NCBI GenBank assembly: GCA_020152595.1
Contig: JAIGNY010002010.1
Span: 210,001 to 274,000 of the forward strand
Source: Chiridota heheva
Taxonomy: Eukaryota; Echinodermata; Holothuroidea; Apodida; Chiridotidae
Direction: 5' to 3'
Length of the DNA: 64,000 nt
Shown here piece after piece: positions 45,581 to 59,199 of the stretch. The number at the start of each line of letters is the position of its first letter. Position 1 is the stretch's first letter. The position numbers and the translations under genes were made by a program. The notes under the pieces were generated by a model. It was not told the DNA's origin and did not search any database. It was given only the letters and a program-made list of their open reading frames with translations.

Positions 45581-47756
45581 TATCAGACACACTTTTCCAG
45601 TATTCCATTATCACTTTCAAACATCATTTTTCAAGTTAATGCAAATGTCAATAATTTTTCCCACATTTAGAATTGAACAAATACAAACAGAACTTTCCCA
45701 AACTACTGAATGTTAAAGAGAACTTCTATAAAATTCCTATAAATGTTTAGACCACATATACAAAGCATATATTAGTTTCTTTGTACAAACTAAGCATATT
45801 TTATGCTTTAAAATTAAATAAGACAATATCTTGTACACTCATTTTCATTATTAATTATTTCTGACATTCAATTGAGCTATGCAAGCAAATTGAAATAAAC
45901 ATTCAAAATTCAAGTTTATTGTATACTTCACCATGCTGTTAAATATTTTGGAAATGTTATTTTCCAACAAAATCTATCTCTTTAAGAGCCACAAACTTAA
46001 CAGGAAATAAAATAAGACTAACTTACAGTGTTCAAGTTTCAAGACTGAAGCATACATAACATGAAAACTATGCTGAGATTGAAATCTTCAACTTGAATTC
46101 AAATTCTGCTTTTAAAGGGGCACTAAGGGTAAAAAGCGACTTTTTGATATCTCATGGGAATTTTGAAAGTCTTTATTTTAAATTCACTTGGTTGGTGCCA
46201 CGTCACTTCCGGGAGAAGGCCTTATTTACTGGAGTGAAAACAAAGCTTTGTGCGTTAATACAGCGAATGTTAAGTCCGTATGTGTCTGCATGTGGTATGA
46301 AAAGTCGGACAAAATATTTACGATTGCAAATTCTTAGCTAAACTCCATTTTCACTAATTAGATGCTTCATTAGTTGATTGTGCAATTAAGAATACCATTT
46401 AACTCATTAAAAATGGCTCTGCTTAAAACCAGGAACATCTCAACCTGCCTTCGAATGGAGCAGGGCCGATCGAGGAAAAAGCTATGTATTTCTTTTTTTT
46501 GACACTTGTGAGCAAACCACATCAATGAAGCCTATTTCAAATTTTCACGACTTTTATTTTCAGGTGGTAGGTTTAACCTTTATGAGATTGAAACCATTCT
46601 CTTAGAAATTTCATAACTTATCCGGAGCCATAACCAAATTTCTGGTCATTTCCATGACTTTTCAGGCCTGGAATTAAAATGTCATTAATCCATGAGCTGT
46701 TGTAAGTGCAAAGAAGTTTTGCTAAAATTACAATTATGCTACATCTCTGGAAGGTATGGAAACCACACTAACTGGGTTTTAAAATGTTAGTCAGACTGAA
46801 ATATTTCAACTTTGTAAGCATAAAACAACGATTTTTCTATGTATCATCAAATAATACAAAAGATAATTTATGCTCATAAACATTATTTTTTTGCTTGAAG
46901 TAAACATATCAATACATTACAAAAAAGTTCTTATAAAAAATGTCTTTAATTGTGATTTTTAATTTTTTTCTTCCACCCCCTCCCCTCCACCCCCTTTCTT
47001 CCCCACATGTTTTGTTTGATAAAACTTTAGCAAATAAGTTATAAACATTACACTTTTACATATATTTTAAAGGTTTTAGCATGGATCATTGTATAAATCT
47101 ATGGTTTTATTAATCATTTATCTCAGAGTCAATGGCATGTAGTGTGAAGGGCCTCACCCTCCCAGAGGTCTAATTCTATAAATAATCCTATTTCTAGAAG
47201 CATAAATACTATTTATAATTGTTTCAAAGGCCAACATAACTGACAAACACTATGAATTACTACCAATAAACAACATTTCAGAAAAAAGTTTATATTCAAT
47301 GTTATCATTTATTTCAATCAATCTTTTCTGTTCTAACCTAATGATGCCTTGTTCTAGAACTTTAAAGAAAAAAATAATAATTTCTATTGTCTTTGAATTG
47401 AAGCATAACACAAATCTAACCCAGATATTGATGAGAAACAAACAGCTCATCAACATCATAAAACAATATCAAATTGTTCATCTGGAACCTGAAAGAAAAA
47501 CTCTTTCTCAACAACCACTCCAAACAGTCACGTGAATGACACCAATACATGACATACGGTACACACCAGTACTGATTGTGTCTTCATCAAAAAACACTCA
47601 AACTAACAAACAAATGCACAAATACACTGTACATGTATCAATGCAATCAATCAGTTTAGTACCAACCACCATAACTATGGTTATCCTGTCCATAGCAAAC
47701 ACCCTGACAACACTCTTCATTCTTGTAATCTCTCAAATATATTTCTTTACATCATT
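45581..47756. other. No gene recognised; possible TTAA element start at about 46110
   Basis: CTTTTAAAGGGGCACTAAGG near 46110 resembles the TTAA-element start pattern, without a clear partner end. A C-rich run is at about 46972-47005. Remainder AT-rich. Confidence 0.4.
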
Positions 47757-48547
47757 AACTCTTTTCATCTTTAAAATAGCTTTTCAACACTTCCAGTTTT
47801 CCAAATTACTTCTAAAAATAGCAAAGAAAAAAGAGTGTCTAAAAAGGAAGAACCAAATGAAGTCTATGATCTGCCTTTGAAATAAATGGAAGCTGTTTTG
47901 GCCACCAACTTGTGTGCTTTTATTTTCCTGTTAAAACAAGAACAAATATATTTATGCTCTGGTATTTATTTAGATACTTTCATCTAGTTCCATGGAAATT
48001 AGTTTGAATTAATGCTTCTTAATGGGATTGATGCATAGATGACAACATAAATAGCATGCTATATGCTATAAGGGATAAAGTCAAATACACAGCATACTGA
48101 TTGTAGATACAAAATCAGACTTCAAATTTGTAGCTCTCTCACTTTCTATCTTTTTCTAACTCTTTTCATCTTTAAAATAGCTTTTCAACACTTCCAGTTT
48201 TCCAAATTACTTCTAAAAATAGCAAAGAAAAAAAGTGTCCAAAAAGGAAGAACCAAATGAAGTCTAGATCTGCCTTTGAAATAAATGGAAGCTGTTTTGG
48301 CCACCAACTTGTGTGCTTTTATTTTCCTGTTAAAACAAGAACAAATATATTTATGCTCTGGTATTTATTTAGATACTTTCATCTAGTTCCATGGAAATTA
48401 GTTTGAATTAATGCTTCTTAATGGGATTGATGCATAGATGACAACATAAATAGCATGCTATATGCTATAAGGGATAAAGTCAAATACACAGCATACTGAT
48501 TGTAGATACAAAATCAGACTTCAAATTTGTAGCTCTCTCACTTTCTA
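47757..48547. repeat. Recent tandem duplication of about 400 bp
   Basis: 47757-48157 and 48158-48547 are near-identical direct copies, starting TAACTCTTTTCATCTTTAAA and ending CTCTCTCACTTTCTA. Only a few indels and substitutions separate them (GTGTCTAAAAAGG/GTGTCCAAAAAGG, TCTATGATCTGCC/TCTAGATCTGCC). Confidence 0.95.
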
Positions 48548-50369
48548 ATTTTCTTAGAAACCTTTTAAAACTTTCTGGATACTTTTTTTATTTAAATGTG
48601 CAAGAAAAAAAAAGTTTAAAAGTTTCTTTTTGTAATCTTATAATTTATTATACAAACTACACTATACATGTATGAATCTGCTGACAGTGAAAACTATACT
48701 TTGTACTTAAAAAAACCTAAATTATTACCCCCCCCCCCTTCCCCCACCACCACCATGTGTACCTCATACAATAACTGAAATTCAGTTTTCAAGATGCTCT
48801 AGGAAATTTCCCAACTTTAAATGCAAGCATCTTGTACTCTGGATACAAAAAAAAAGCTGGAACAGCCAATCACAGCAACTTATTCAACACCTGCTTTGCT
48901 TGACACTTTGTTTCAACAATGCCACATCAAAACAAACATCGGTGCTATGGCAGAGATGAGAGGTAGATTGAGAGGTAGATTTAAAATAAAATTCCACCAC
49001 TGTAAACTTTGTGTCACTCACACTATTGTTTTTACATGGCATAATTGCAGCAAATCTAAAATTGACGTCATCTACGTAGCAATGCCAGTGATAGATGTTA
49101 TTGACAAGCCATGTAGCCTCTTTTTGCAAAATAATGGTCTTGATTGGTTGCAAGACCCTTGCATCAAAGAAGCCCACATTTGTAATCTCACTTTTAACCT
49201 CACAAACGAACCCTTAATGATTAGAAGGATCCCACCAGATCAAATCCTTTTCTGATCATTATTAAAATTAGACTTGAATCAATGAATAACCTTTAAAGAT
49301 TTTTCCAGAGCTTCCATTTAGTAAAAAAAAAGATAAATTGATGGCCACCATATTTAACACCTTGACTTATATCAACTTGTAATTTATATGCAAGAGAGGA
49401 TCAGAGGAAATCTTATCTTGCCATATCATAAGTATAGGGTACAGCAAGCATACTGTACTGAAGGGTCAAGCCTTTTCCCATAGAGGGCAAACCATAAAAA
49501 CACTTTCTGCTTCAATGCCGTAAAACTTACAGGAATACCAGTCCTCCAATCACATGTCAAAGTTTGTGGTGAAATATTGTAGATTTTTACTACAGGTCAC
49601 ATTACAAATTTATACAATTTCTTTAAATCTACACAGGACTAATTCTGAGAATTCGAATAATGGCCGAATCCTAATACATATAACACAAATAAACATGTCT
49701 CTTCCTTTTGTTTACGTAAAGACATATCAGTTCTCCTGATGTAGGAATTTAAAAATGTCTTCAACAGACCCTCAGAATATTTTCCTAAAGAGGTCTTCGG
49801 ACATGCAACAGATAACAGCATGCATGATCCTCTAATTTTGTCACCCTCATTCTTTAAATTGATTTACATCTGTGACCATACTTAGATTTAGTTCCTCTTA
49901 CACATATATGACATGGCCACAGACAAATGAAAATTGAAGGGAAAAAAATGACTTAAAAAGCAGCTAAACTATGTGAAAAGCAGTCTTTCTAGAATCAATG
50001 ATATTCCTTGTGCTTTGAAGCATTATTGAAGGCTTCCCAAAAAGAATACCAGTGTTCCAGGCTGTTTATTATTTTTTTAACTCAAGTCCCAATGCCACAT
50101 ATTTACAATACCGCTCTGAAACTCATTAAAATGAAAGCACGATCTGTTTAAAATAACCGTTTATTGATATACAAGAAATATTTGGTACTGATTTCATTAT
50201 GACACTAAATTATAATAATTTCATGCCTCAATGGAACAAAGAAAATGTTTACCTAAATCAATGCACACACTTAAATTGGCCAGTGGTCTAGCACTGTTGA
50301 GCTTCTAGATGGCCCCTGAATAATTTGAACAAGCTGTATTTCCAGCTTCATTTAAATTCGGGGCGATGT
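48548..50369. other. No gene; probable 3' flank or UTR of the BAK-like gene
   Basis: The frame 48821-49255 has no recognisable domain. A C-run is at 48727-48742. Part nearest 50369 should be BAK 3' UTR. Confidence 0.4.
50160..50165 (-). promoter_or_regulatory. Candidate poly(A) signal for the BAK-like gene
   Basis: AATAAA is read on the minus strand about 205 bases after the BAK stop. In AT-rich DNA such hexamers are common, so this is only the nearest plausible signal. Confidence 0.35.
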
Positions 50370-50477
50370 TCACCTATTGGCTAAGAAGAGAGCTAGCACG
50401 GTGAGCCCAGCCAGACTTGCAACGATTCCAATAGACCGCCATGATGGATTTTCAAATTTGAAAGTAAGAGCTGAACG
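50370..50477 (-). CDS. BAK1: BAK-like coding exon 4 (C-terminal membrane anchor)
   Basis: This exon was found from the splice pattern: acceptor TTTTGATTCAG ends at 50478 and the phase is 0. It encodes 35 residues and a TGA stop at 50372-50370. The sequence has a short polar linker, then the hydrophobic run IGIVASLAGLTVLALFL, and ends ANR. This is the tail-anchor layout of BAK and BAX. Confidence 0.88.
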   Translation of the reverse strand, partial: RSALTFKFENPSWRSIGIVASLAGLTVLALFLANR

Positions 50478-53400
50478 CTGAATCAAAACAAAGAGAATAA
50501 CAAATTATAAGCTAAGAACATATTGATCCACATCTTTGCCAATTTTCTTTATATCTTAAAGGTGACGACAGGTTTTCAAATCTTTTAAGAAATCTTTTCT
50601 TAATTCAATTTTTGTAATGATTAAACTGTCTTTTCCACATAGAATTTGATTTGATTGAATAATTGATAAGATTTGTCAGCACGTTAACAGCAAAGCTTAT
50701 GTTATGCCAGAGAGGTTAATCTATTTCAAGTTTAAAATAAAGGAACAAAAGGTGCATTCAGAGAGAGGTTACATGAAGAAGTAATGAAGAGCATAGAATG
50801 ACCTGTGAGAATCAGGAATTTAATTAAAGGGTGTTATGAAGCAAACTTTCTATTGTCAGAATCAGTTACTCCCCTTTGAAAGTTACAAGGTAGATTATTG
50901 AACTTGTGCTATTTTATTTCTGTTTGTTTAGCGAGTTTTAAATAATTTAGCTACTGTTGCCTCTATCTGTAATCTCTAAAACTGAAGAATGCACATCACC
51001 AAAACTACTATCGTAACACCAATTCTTACCCAGCCTCCTTGTTCTGCAATCCAAGCTGCTATCTTCTCGCCAATGATAAATTGTACAAGGTTGCCTATAA
51101 TCCTATTAAGGAACTCCCCAAAGCTTCTCTGAATGTCCATCCCAATGCGGTACCCAAACATCAAAAGCGCTGAAATGCGGCCCCAGTTAATACCCTGGGT
51201 GAATAACCTGGAGGGATAAGAAACAGTTTTGAATAACACATGGCTAAAAAACACAGCACAAATGAATAACATGTATAGCAGTGATAGATAAATCACTCGT
51301 CTGGCTGCGCAGAACAACAAAAAATCACATCCCGACAACCATAAATTTTACTGGGTCTACCCAGCAGACAACCCAATATTTTAGTACTAAAAAGCTAAAT
51401 CCATCCACGCCATCAGGCTCATAGAGCTGGTACGCATCCTAGTTTCAATGGCGCAAGCGGATGAGAGTACATGACTCCGCCGGTCCGTCACAGATTAACT
51501 CCTCAGCTTTGCTGGTACTCATTTTACAGCTGAATGGACTGAGGCAATTAGAGTGTCTTGCTCAAGGACACAATGCAGTGCTCATGATGGAAGTCGAACC
51601 CAGTACCTAGCTCAGCATGGGACTCGAAGTCACTGCAAGTACCTATTAAATTTTTAATAGTTGACTATTAAAGTTACTGCATATCCAGGGTAAATTTCTT
51701 TTAGTAGTTTGTATTAAACATATGGATACATTAATCTATTCAGGGTAATCCACTTTCAATTTCAAAAAGACAAATTTGAATACAAAATCAAAGTCCAAAA
51801 CAGTACAGAAGATAAGTGGATATATTGCCTGAATGTTCTGTGTATTCTTGATGTATTGTGCGTCCACTAGCAAGACAATAACAAAAAGACCAAATTTGAA
51901 ATACAAAATCAATCTCTCATTATTTTCAACAATGTCTGAAATTCAAAAATCAAAATTCATGGATACCTGTACCAGCTCTCAGCATTTCCATACTGCCTTT
52001 TCCAATGACACTTGACGTACAAATTAAATGTGCATTCACACTTTCCTTGGTGTATCATCCTTGTGGAGTTGATGGTGCCGTGTATCAACACAGAAGTGTG
52101 ACCACGTTTTATCAAGATTGTTGTTTTCAAAATGTCCTACTGAGAATGTTGGAAACCATTTACAGTAGATATACTTTAACGAAAATGTTGACCTAATTTT
52201 GGTTGTCCTATTATAAACGTGTGTGGAAAAAGACAAGTGTCTGTCTATGAGCTTAATTAGGCTAACCTTCTGGCTACCCCTGCAAATGCACTGTAAGCTG
52301 TGGAGGGAGTGATGTGTAAGGCAGAAATCATTTGGCGAAATTCCCCCTCATACTGCGCATTGATTTGGTCACCAATCTGAGCCAATCTCCTTCCAACTTG
52401 AGACGATGGACTGTAACAAATGTATGAAATGAACAATTGAGAAATGAATGTCATAATGAGAAGAGAGACACTTAGATGAATGCATTGAAGATTCCACATG
52501 TACTATAATACCTTTAATATCATGCACTGTATATTCTGTACATACATATATTCAGCACAGTTGGAATATTCCCAAGGTTCTGAATAAAGGTGTCAAAAAT
52601 CTTCCCACAAAAATAGTGACAGAAGTAATGTTAATATAGTAGGAAATACATATTTCTATGCTTCCCTCTTTCGTGAATGAATGTACTACTCATCGCACAT
52701 ATACCATTGCTAGATTCAAGAAATCTGTACAAAAATATTTTATTTTTTAAACTGAAAAAATTATAATTTCTTCCCACAAATTCCCACTTTTCTGACTGTT
52801 TTAAGCCAGAACCGTTGATTTTCGAAGTCTGATATTCAGTAGCTGTTTTGGCCAAATTTTTTGTGTCTGCAATTTGTCTGCAACAGAATTTAACCAGGGA
52901 TTTGTTATTTGGGAAATAAGAAATCCCTGGTTTACCCAACCATGTACAGAAAGTTTCTCCCATTGAATCATAATTTGCAACAATGGAATGTTTCAGCATT
53001 GAAGAGATGCATTAATTTTTGTGAAAGAAATGCTGTAGAATACCAGTGATCGTGAAGTAATTTTAAAGCTATTTTATGTTTGTTTGATGATGGCTTAACG
53101 GCACCATGACAGCGAGGGTCAAATTGTGCCTGAGAGGTTAGATCATTCCAGAGGTAGGAAGAATAGAAAATAGGGGAGGATTGAGAGAAACACAGGAACT
53201 AAAGCTGGGATCGAGAAGGGAAGTGCATGGGTGAAAAAGGGGCAAAAGCAAAAGTAGAGGAGGGTGGAAGAGGAGGACTAAATATGGTTGTAGAGGGAAG
53301 CATGATGAAGGAAGGAGATAATTTTATCCTGAGACTTTTTCTGGAGGAGCTCGGCTATTGAGTTGTGGGGAGTGAGGGAAGCTCTCGGAAGGTTGCACAG

Positions 53401-55084
53401 GGGACAAGCAAGGAGGACATGGTGCACTGTAAGGGTGCAATGGCAACTGGTGCTGATGGGTGGGGGAGCTATTTTAAAACTATATTTAGCAATTATTATT
53501 ACTTGTTAACATGAAAAAGTAAAAAGTATATTAGGTGTCTCGCCTCCTGCTGACTTGAACATGACTACATGTAATTGCAAAAAAAGCTTATTAAATTCTC
53601 TCTTGCTTCACATAAAATGTACAGCATGTAAGTTTTCTATGACAATTTATTAGTACTTGAATGTGAAGAAAAAAATCACTTCAACAATAGGGAAGAGGTA
53701 AAATGATCGAATCTGCTTGTAATCACTGATGACATCATGGTATACAAACAACTGGTAAATCCCTACTTACGTAAAAGATTCAAATTCAAGTACGAGAATT
53801 TAAGGTTTGTAAAATATGTGGTTTCTGAATTTATGGCTGTTCAAAAGTTCCAAGAATTTTAAAAGTACTGTACATGTAAAATTTGTGACATAAGAAGTTG
53901 AAGACATGCTTAAAATTATTATTAATATAATACCACATATTTTAACGGCTGAATTCAGACCAGGTCAGCTAATAAGAACAGTGAAAATTCAACATAAAAA
54001 GACAAAAATAAATGGAAATAATTTTTATTCTTAAAAGTACAGAAATCAAAGAAATGGTGATGTAACAACAAAATTCAGACGTCAAAATGTTGAATAAATA
54101 AATGTGTCTTTAGAGGATGTTTGAAGCCAGTGAGAGTATTGATGGAATCGGATGGATGCAAGGAAATTGTTCCACAGGTAAGGAGCAGCCCAGGAGACAC
54201 ATTTTTCACCAAAAGATGTTTTTATTCATTGAACAGTCAGTGTCAGGGTTTGTTGGGTTCTCAGTGATTTGGTTATAGAGGTCATTTCCTTTATGTAGCT
54301 GGGTGCAATTCCATGAAGTGCCTTTAAAGTTAGTAGAAATATTTTGTATGATGTTCGCACTGCAACAGCTAGCCGGTGTTGTTCCTTTAAAATGGGAGTA
54401 ATATCATATTTGGAGAATTTGGTAAATATGCGAGCAGCCATGTTTTTTATTCGATGAAGTTTACGAGACTGAGCAACTGTCCAATTACATAAAAGTGCAT
54501 TACAGCAGCCCCGCTTCGAGGTAACCAGTCCATTTATGAAGCTATTATGCGATGCGCTTGCATCTTTGGTAAAATACCAGCAAATATGTCCCACAATGCA
54601 AAGCTGAAAATAAGCCTGCTGGCACACATATTTGACATGAGATTCCACATTCAGGCCAGCATCAAGATGGATTCACTATGTGTTTCACTGTTGACACAGA
54701 CTTGATTTCTGCTCCATCAACATTCAAGGATAAGTGTGAGAGATTACGCAGATTATGCGTGGATGCGAACAACAAGACTTGACTTCCGTCAAAATATACA
54801 TCAGCTATTAATTTTCTTACTGTTTGAATATTGTTCTGCAAATTAAGTTTTACTAAACTTAATGGTTTTTAATCTTACCTTAAGGGATTCGCTGGAAAGT
54901 TTTGGAACTCCACCACGCGAGGAGTAGTCACAGATAGTTCACTGTCAGTATTCTGCATATCCATCTGGTATCTTTGATACATGAAATTTCTCACGATGCT
55001 CTCTGTCTGTTCGATCACATTTTCCTCTAAGTCAGGTGACAGTGTCTCTGTCATACTGCTGCTCCCTCGACTCGGTGCACTCAT
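50370..55084 (-). CDS. BAK1: BAK-like pro-apoptotic BCL-2 family effector, complete four-exon gene
   Basis: Known role of the family: BAK sits in the mitochondrial outer membrane and, when activated by BH3-only proteins, oligomerises and permeabilises it. Coding exons are 55084-54879, 52410-52267, 51207-51030 and 50477-50370 (206, 144, 178 and 108 nt). They sum to 636 nt, which is 211 codons plus a stop, and every junction keeps the frame across GT-AG introns. Visible features are an alpha1-like N-terminal helix (about residues 20-42), BH3 VGRRLAQIGDQIN (74-86), BH1 with GINWGR (122-127), BH2 with WIAEQGGW (169-176) and a hydrophobic tail (192-208). By memory, length and motif numbering coincide closely with human BAK (L78, G82, D83, NWGR near 124-127). 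BAX and BOK were considered, but the BH3 and GINWGR context fits BAK best. The ATG has A at -3. Intron 1 carries two LINE remnants and intron 2 a SINE. 5' UTR and promoter were not located. Confidence 0.93.
51030..51207 (-). CDS. BAK1: BAK-like coding exon 3 (BH1 and BH2 domains)
   Basis: The acceptor is TTATCCCTCCAG before 51207. The exon encodes LFTQGINWGRISALLMFGYR (BH1, pore-forming hairpin region) and the first part of BH2, AAWIAEQGGW. The donor GTAAGA begins at 51029, directly after the Trp codon. An intron right after the GGW tryptophan is a known conserved position in BCL-2 family genes, which supports the model independently of the protein match. Confidence 0.95.
51386..51625 (-). 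repeat. tRNA-derived SINE, family 1, inverted copy in BAK intron 2
   Basis: The reverse complement carries the family body: GTGTCCTTGAGCAAGACACT, CAGCTGTAAAATGAGTACC and ACTCTCATCCGCTTGCGCCA. The head is decayed near 51600. It lies in the sense direction of BAK. Confidence 0.85.
52267..52410 (-). CDS. BAK1: BAK-like coding exon 2 (BH3 domain)
   Basis: The acceptor is TTTGTTACAG just upstream of 52410. The exon encodes the BH3 helix VGRRLAQIGDQINAQY with the core Leu-x3-Gly-Asp, then a second helix ending in AYSAFAGVAR. It ends AGAAG before the donor GTTAGC at 52266, which is weaker than the other two donors. The two leftover bases AG join G of exon 3 to form Arg117. Confidence 0.92.
53075..53475 (-). 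pseudogene. LINE 3' fragment in BAK intron 1
   Basis: The minus strand reads CHCTLTVHHVLLACPLCNLP, then NSIAELLQKKSQDKIISFLH and a stop, the Cys/His C-terminal domain of the same LINE family as 36010-39840. The 3' UTR end GGCACAATTTGACCCTCGCT follows. 5'-truncated; no catalytic motifs. Confidence 0.8.
54060..54860 (-). pseudogene. L2-like LINE reverse transcriptase fragment in BAK intron 1
   Basis: The minus strand at 54800-54680 reads NLRNLSHLSLNVDG. Then 54648-54226 reads GLVTSKRGCCNALLCNWTV, KLHRIKNMAARIFTKFSKYD, ITPILKEQHRL, YKIFLLTLKALHGIAPSYIK. This order (VTSRLDYCNALL, IQNAAAR, LHWLPV, KALHG.AP.YL) is that of L2-type elements. It is truncated, with LDYC changed to RGCC, and inactive. 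Confidence 0.85.
54879..55084 (-). CDS. BAK1: BAK-like coding exon 1 (start codon, N-terminal helix)
   Basis: The exon starts at ATG 55084-55082 in an ACAACA-ATG-A context. It encodes a Ser/Thr-rich start followed by a helix of acidic and hydrophobic residues (ENVIEQTESIVRNFMYQRY), matching the alpha1 region of BAK. It ends in TTAAG with the donor GTAAGA starting at 54878. Two bases (AG) of a codon remain, completed by T from exon 2 to give Ser69. Confidence 0.88.
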
Positions 55085-56262
<1,178 letters not shown>

Positions 56263-58577
56263 TGCAAATATAATGCAATATTAATGCAAATAATGCACTT
56301 GTCAATTACCCCTACACCCTCAGACAAAGTGAGTCATTGGACAAGGTGGATGCGTCATACTGTACAACTGACAAGTGCATAATGCATATACAGTAATAAA
56401 GCCATACTGATCAGTCAAAAAAAACTAACTACTGTAGAATTCCTATAGATCTGAAAAAGTTAAAATTGTTCTTCTCATAAATACATGATCTTTATTAAAT
56501 TTTTTAATGAAAAATAAAGATTGAGAGCTATTCCAATTATGACATCACAAATTTGCATATTATAAATAGGCCTAAAAGAATTTCCAATCAAATTTGTTTT
56601 TCATTCTTTATCACTTGGTTTTTGACCAATAGATTGTACTGTCTTCAGGCGTCGCTGCAGTACATCTGTCAATAAAACATTCATTGCAACCATGAGCAGA
56701 AATACATACAGTATTCCGTACAAGCTTGTATTGACTGAAAATCAGATATTTGTACATGTGACTGTTTTTCTGAACTGTTTTGTTGCTTGGTATTTTTTTC
56801 TTCTTCCTTCAATGCTTAAACAGTCCACAAATAATGTGGTAGAGGAAAATGGTCAAGTTGTATGCTGTAGATGTAACACAAAAGCCTGTACAAATTTGTT
56901 GCTAAAATCTTGTTTTCTGCAATTTGGCTGTGCGAGTTATTTTTTATACAAATTGGGAGAGTTCATCTCTAAGAACGTCAATTTCCAAATTGAATCGTTT
57001 CTGCAGTACTGTATTGCAAAAACAAACAGTATTGATCATATTTGGAAATTACACAGATCATTTACTACAATCTTGATCCCACCCACACTTAAAGAAAACA
57101 GGATATGAATCCCAAGGTACTTTCCTCACACTTAAAACAATATCAATTAATTATCCAAACTTTATAATTTTCAGCATGAATGGAAACCACAAATGTAACA
57201 GATCAAGCTTAAATAAGACAAGCAGTCCCTATCTTCACTTTCTATGTACTTAATAAAAAAGAAAAGAAAGAAGACATATTCTGATAACAATTCCTATTCA
57301 GTACAAAGAGAAAGGAAGTTTTTTTAATTGCTCTACAACAGATTTTGTATTTCAGGAAATAACAAATCAGGCAGTACTGTACATTTGCTCATATGCACGA
57401 GCTATTGATCCACGCAGTTACACTGTACAAAGACAAAACACTTCACTAAAGCTTACACCCACACACCAACACTTGGACTTGCACAAAAACATGCTAATAA
57501 TAGACTTAACAATTCTACTGTTTGTAATCTCAGGGTTGTTTTTAAAGGAATATTCCATTCCCATGGATTTTCATTTTTTCATATGTGATAGAGAAATATT
57601 TTAGAAACAAAGTGGTGGAAAAACTATGTTAATATCTTATTCCTTTTAGAAGTTACACAATTTTATAGCATTTTTGAATTTGGACAAAAGTGACTGATTG
57701 GCAAAATCTGTGATGCAATAGAGATAATTTTAACAAAAAGTCTTTTGTATTTCTTTAAAAATGATGGATTTGGAAATTTGGATTTTTTTTATCATTGTAC
57801 ATGTGATGTACACCAAGAAAAAACAAAATGGTTTCTTGTAAAATATGTATTCTACCCTATCTCTATAATGAACCAAAAATGTTGTTCGACAATGTAAAAA
57901 AGTGTGATTATATTAAAACATTCATGCAGTAAATCTATGTATCTATTGAAAATATTAGTCTTCTGTGGTTCACTTCATTAAGTTTTTAGATATCACAATT
58001 TTGCAAGGAGATTGTGATTAACCTCCTGAATTTAAAAATAAAATATAAAAATGTAAATAAAACAATTTCAACTGAGTATTTGCAATTGTAAAGAGGTTTG
58101 TGGCATCATTCTTGCGAATTTAGGTTTTCTTCATCAGTAATTAAAAAAAAAAAACTTCTGACAGCATTGAGCTTGACTATCGATTAGGTGTTCATGCATG
58201 TTTCCCTTAGTGTCTTATTTGATACTACACTGTACAGTAAAAAGCCATTGCTGAGCAAAAACAAAAGCATAAAACAGACATGCTTACTCCAGCATGTTCA
58301 TTCAAGTGTTTGTACCTCATGCAAAAAGAAAGATATGAACGAATTCAGTCACATTTTCTAATCTGAAACGCACTTTAGTACACAATCAATAGAACAAAAT
58401 TCATTTGATTCCTCCTAAAGACAACTTACTGTACTAATTAGTCAAATCAAATTTACTTTTGAAATATACATTTTTCACAATTCACATTTTATTTTATCTA
58501 GATTCAAAATACTGAAATATAATGGCATCAGTATCAAGTCATTTGAAGTTTCTAATATTGTATGCCCTACCTAAACT
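56263..58577. other. No gene; family B-like left end at about 57549-57800
   Basis: TTAAAGGAATATTCCATTCC followed by CATGGATTTTCATTTTTTCATATGTGATAGAGAAA resembles a family B relative without a clear right end. The frame 56692-57108 has no domain. Confidence 0.45.
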
Positions 58578-59156
58578 AAGTGCTGTCATGACATGTTGAT
58601 TATCGTGATATCTCTTTTCCATGACATGAAATATGCCTCTCAACACGTATCGCGATACCAAGAACTAATACTCAACTAAGCAAGATTCACGCTACTTTGT
58701 ATGTTACAATTCTACGATTACGGTTATGAAATCTAAAAGTAAAGCTAAGGCAATTAAAAACGTGCAAAAACAATGTGAAAACTAAATATAACTGATTAAA
58801 AATCGTGCTCCTTCACCCCACACTCGCACACGCTAATGTACATGTAAGTTGGCAAGAAGAACAAAAACAAATTGGCTCAGAACATGCCTCTTGCGCTCTT
58901 ACTTTGATGAATCATGGTCACGTTGGCTGAATTACCAAACACGTGCGTGTGATCAAGTCGTTTGCTAGATCTGCAAATCATTTTTTCTTGCGTTTATCAT
59001 AGAAAAAGTAACGTTAGTGATATTAACAATGTGTGTCGTGAGTCAGTTTTCTAAAAAAGTATCGCGATATACCAATATATCGCGATATACCAATATATCA
59101 CGATATTTTTCTCCATGATAATCGCTACATCATAGAGCCATGTCGTGACAGCACTA
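58578..59156. mobile_element. hAT MITE, copy 1
   Basis: Target duplications are CCTAAACT (58570-58577) and CCTAAAAT (59157-59164), 7 of 8 matching. Ends are AAGTGCTGTCATGACATG and (inverted) TAGTGCTGTCACGACATGG. The interior has several ATATCGCGATAT palindromes. 579 bp, no transposase. Confidence 0.87.
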
Positions 59157-59199
59157 CCTAAAATGATATCATGAAATGCAAAAATTTGCAGGATAAGGA

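Noticed and set aside
48821..49255. 144-codon plus-strand frame
   Set aside because: No recognisable domain, no splice or promoter support; it lies in the BAK 3' flank.
56692..57108. 138-codon plus-strand frame with several cysteines
   Set aside because: No family recognised, and an open frame of this length can occur by chance in 64 kb. Homology search would be decisive.
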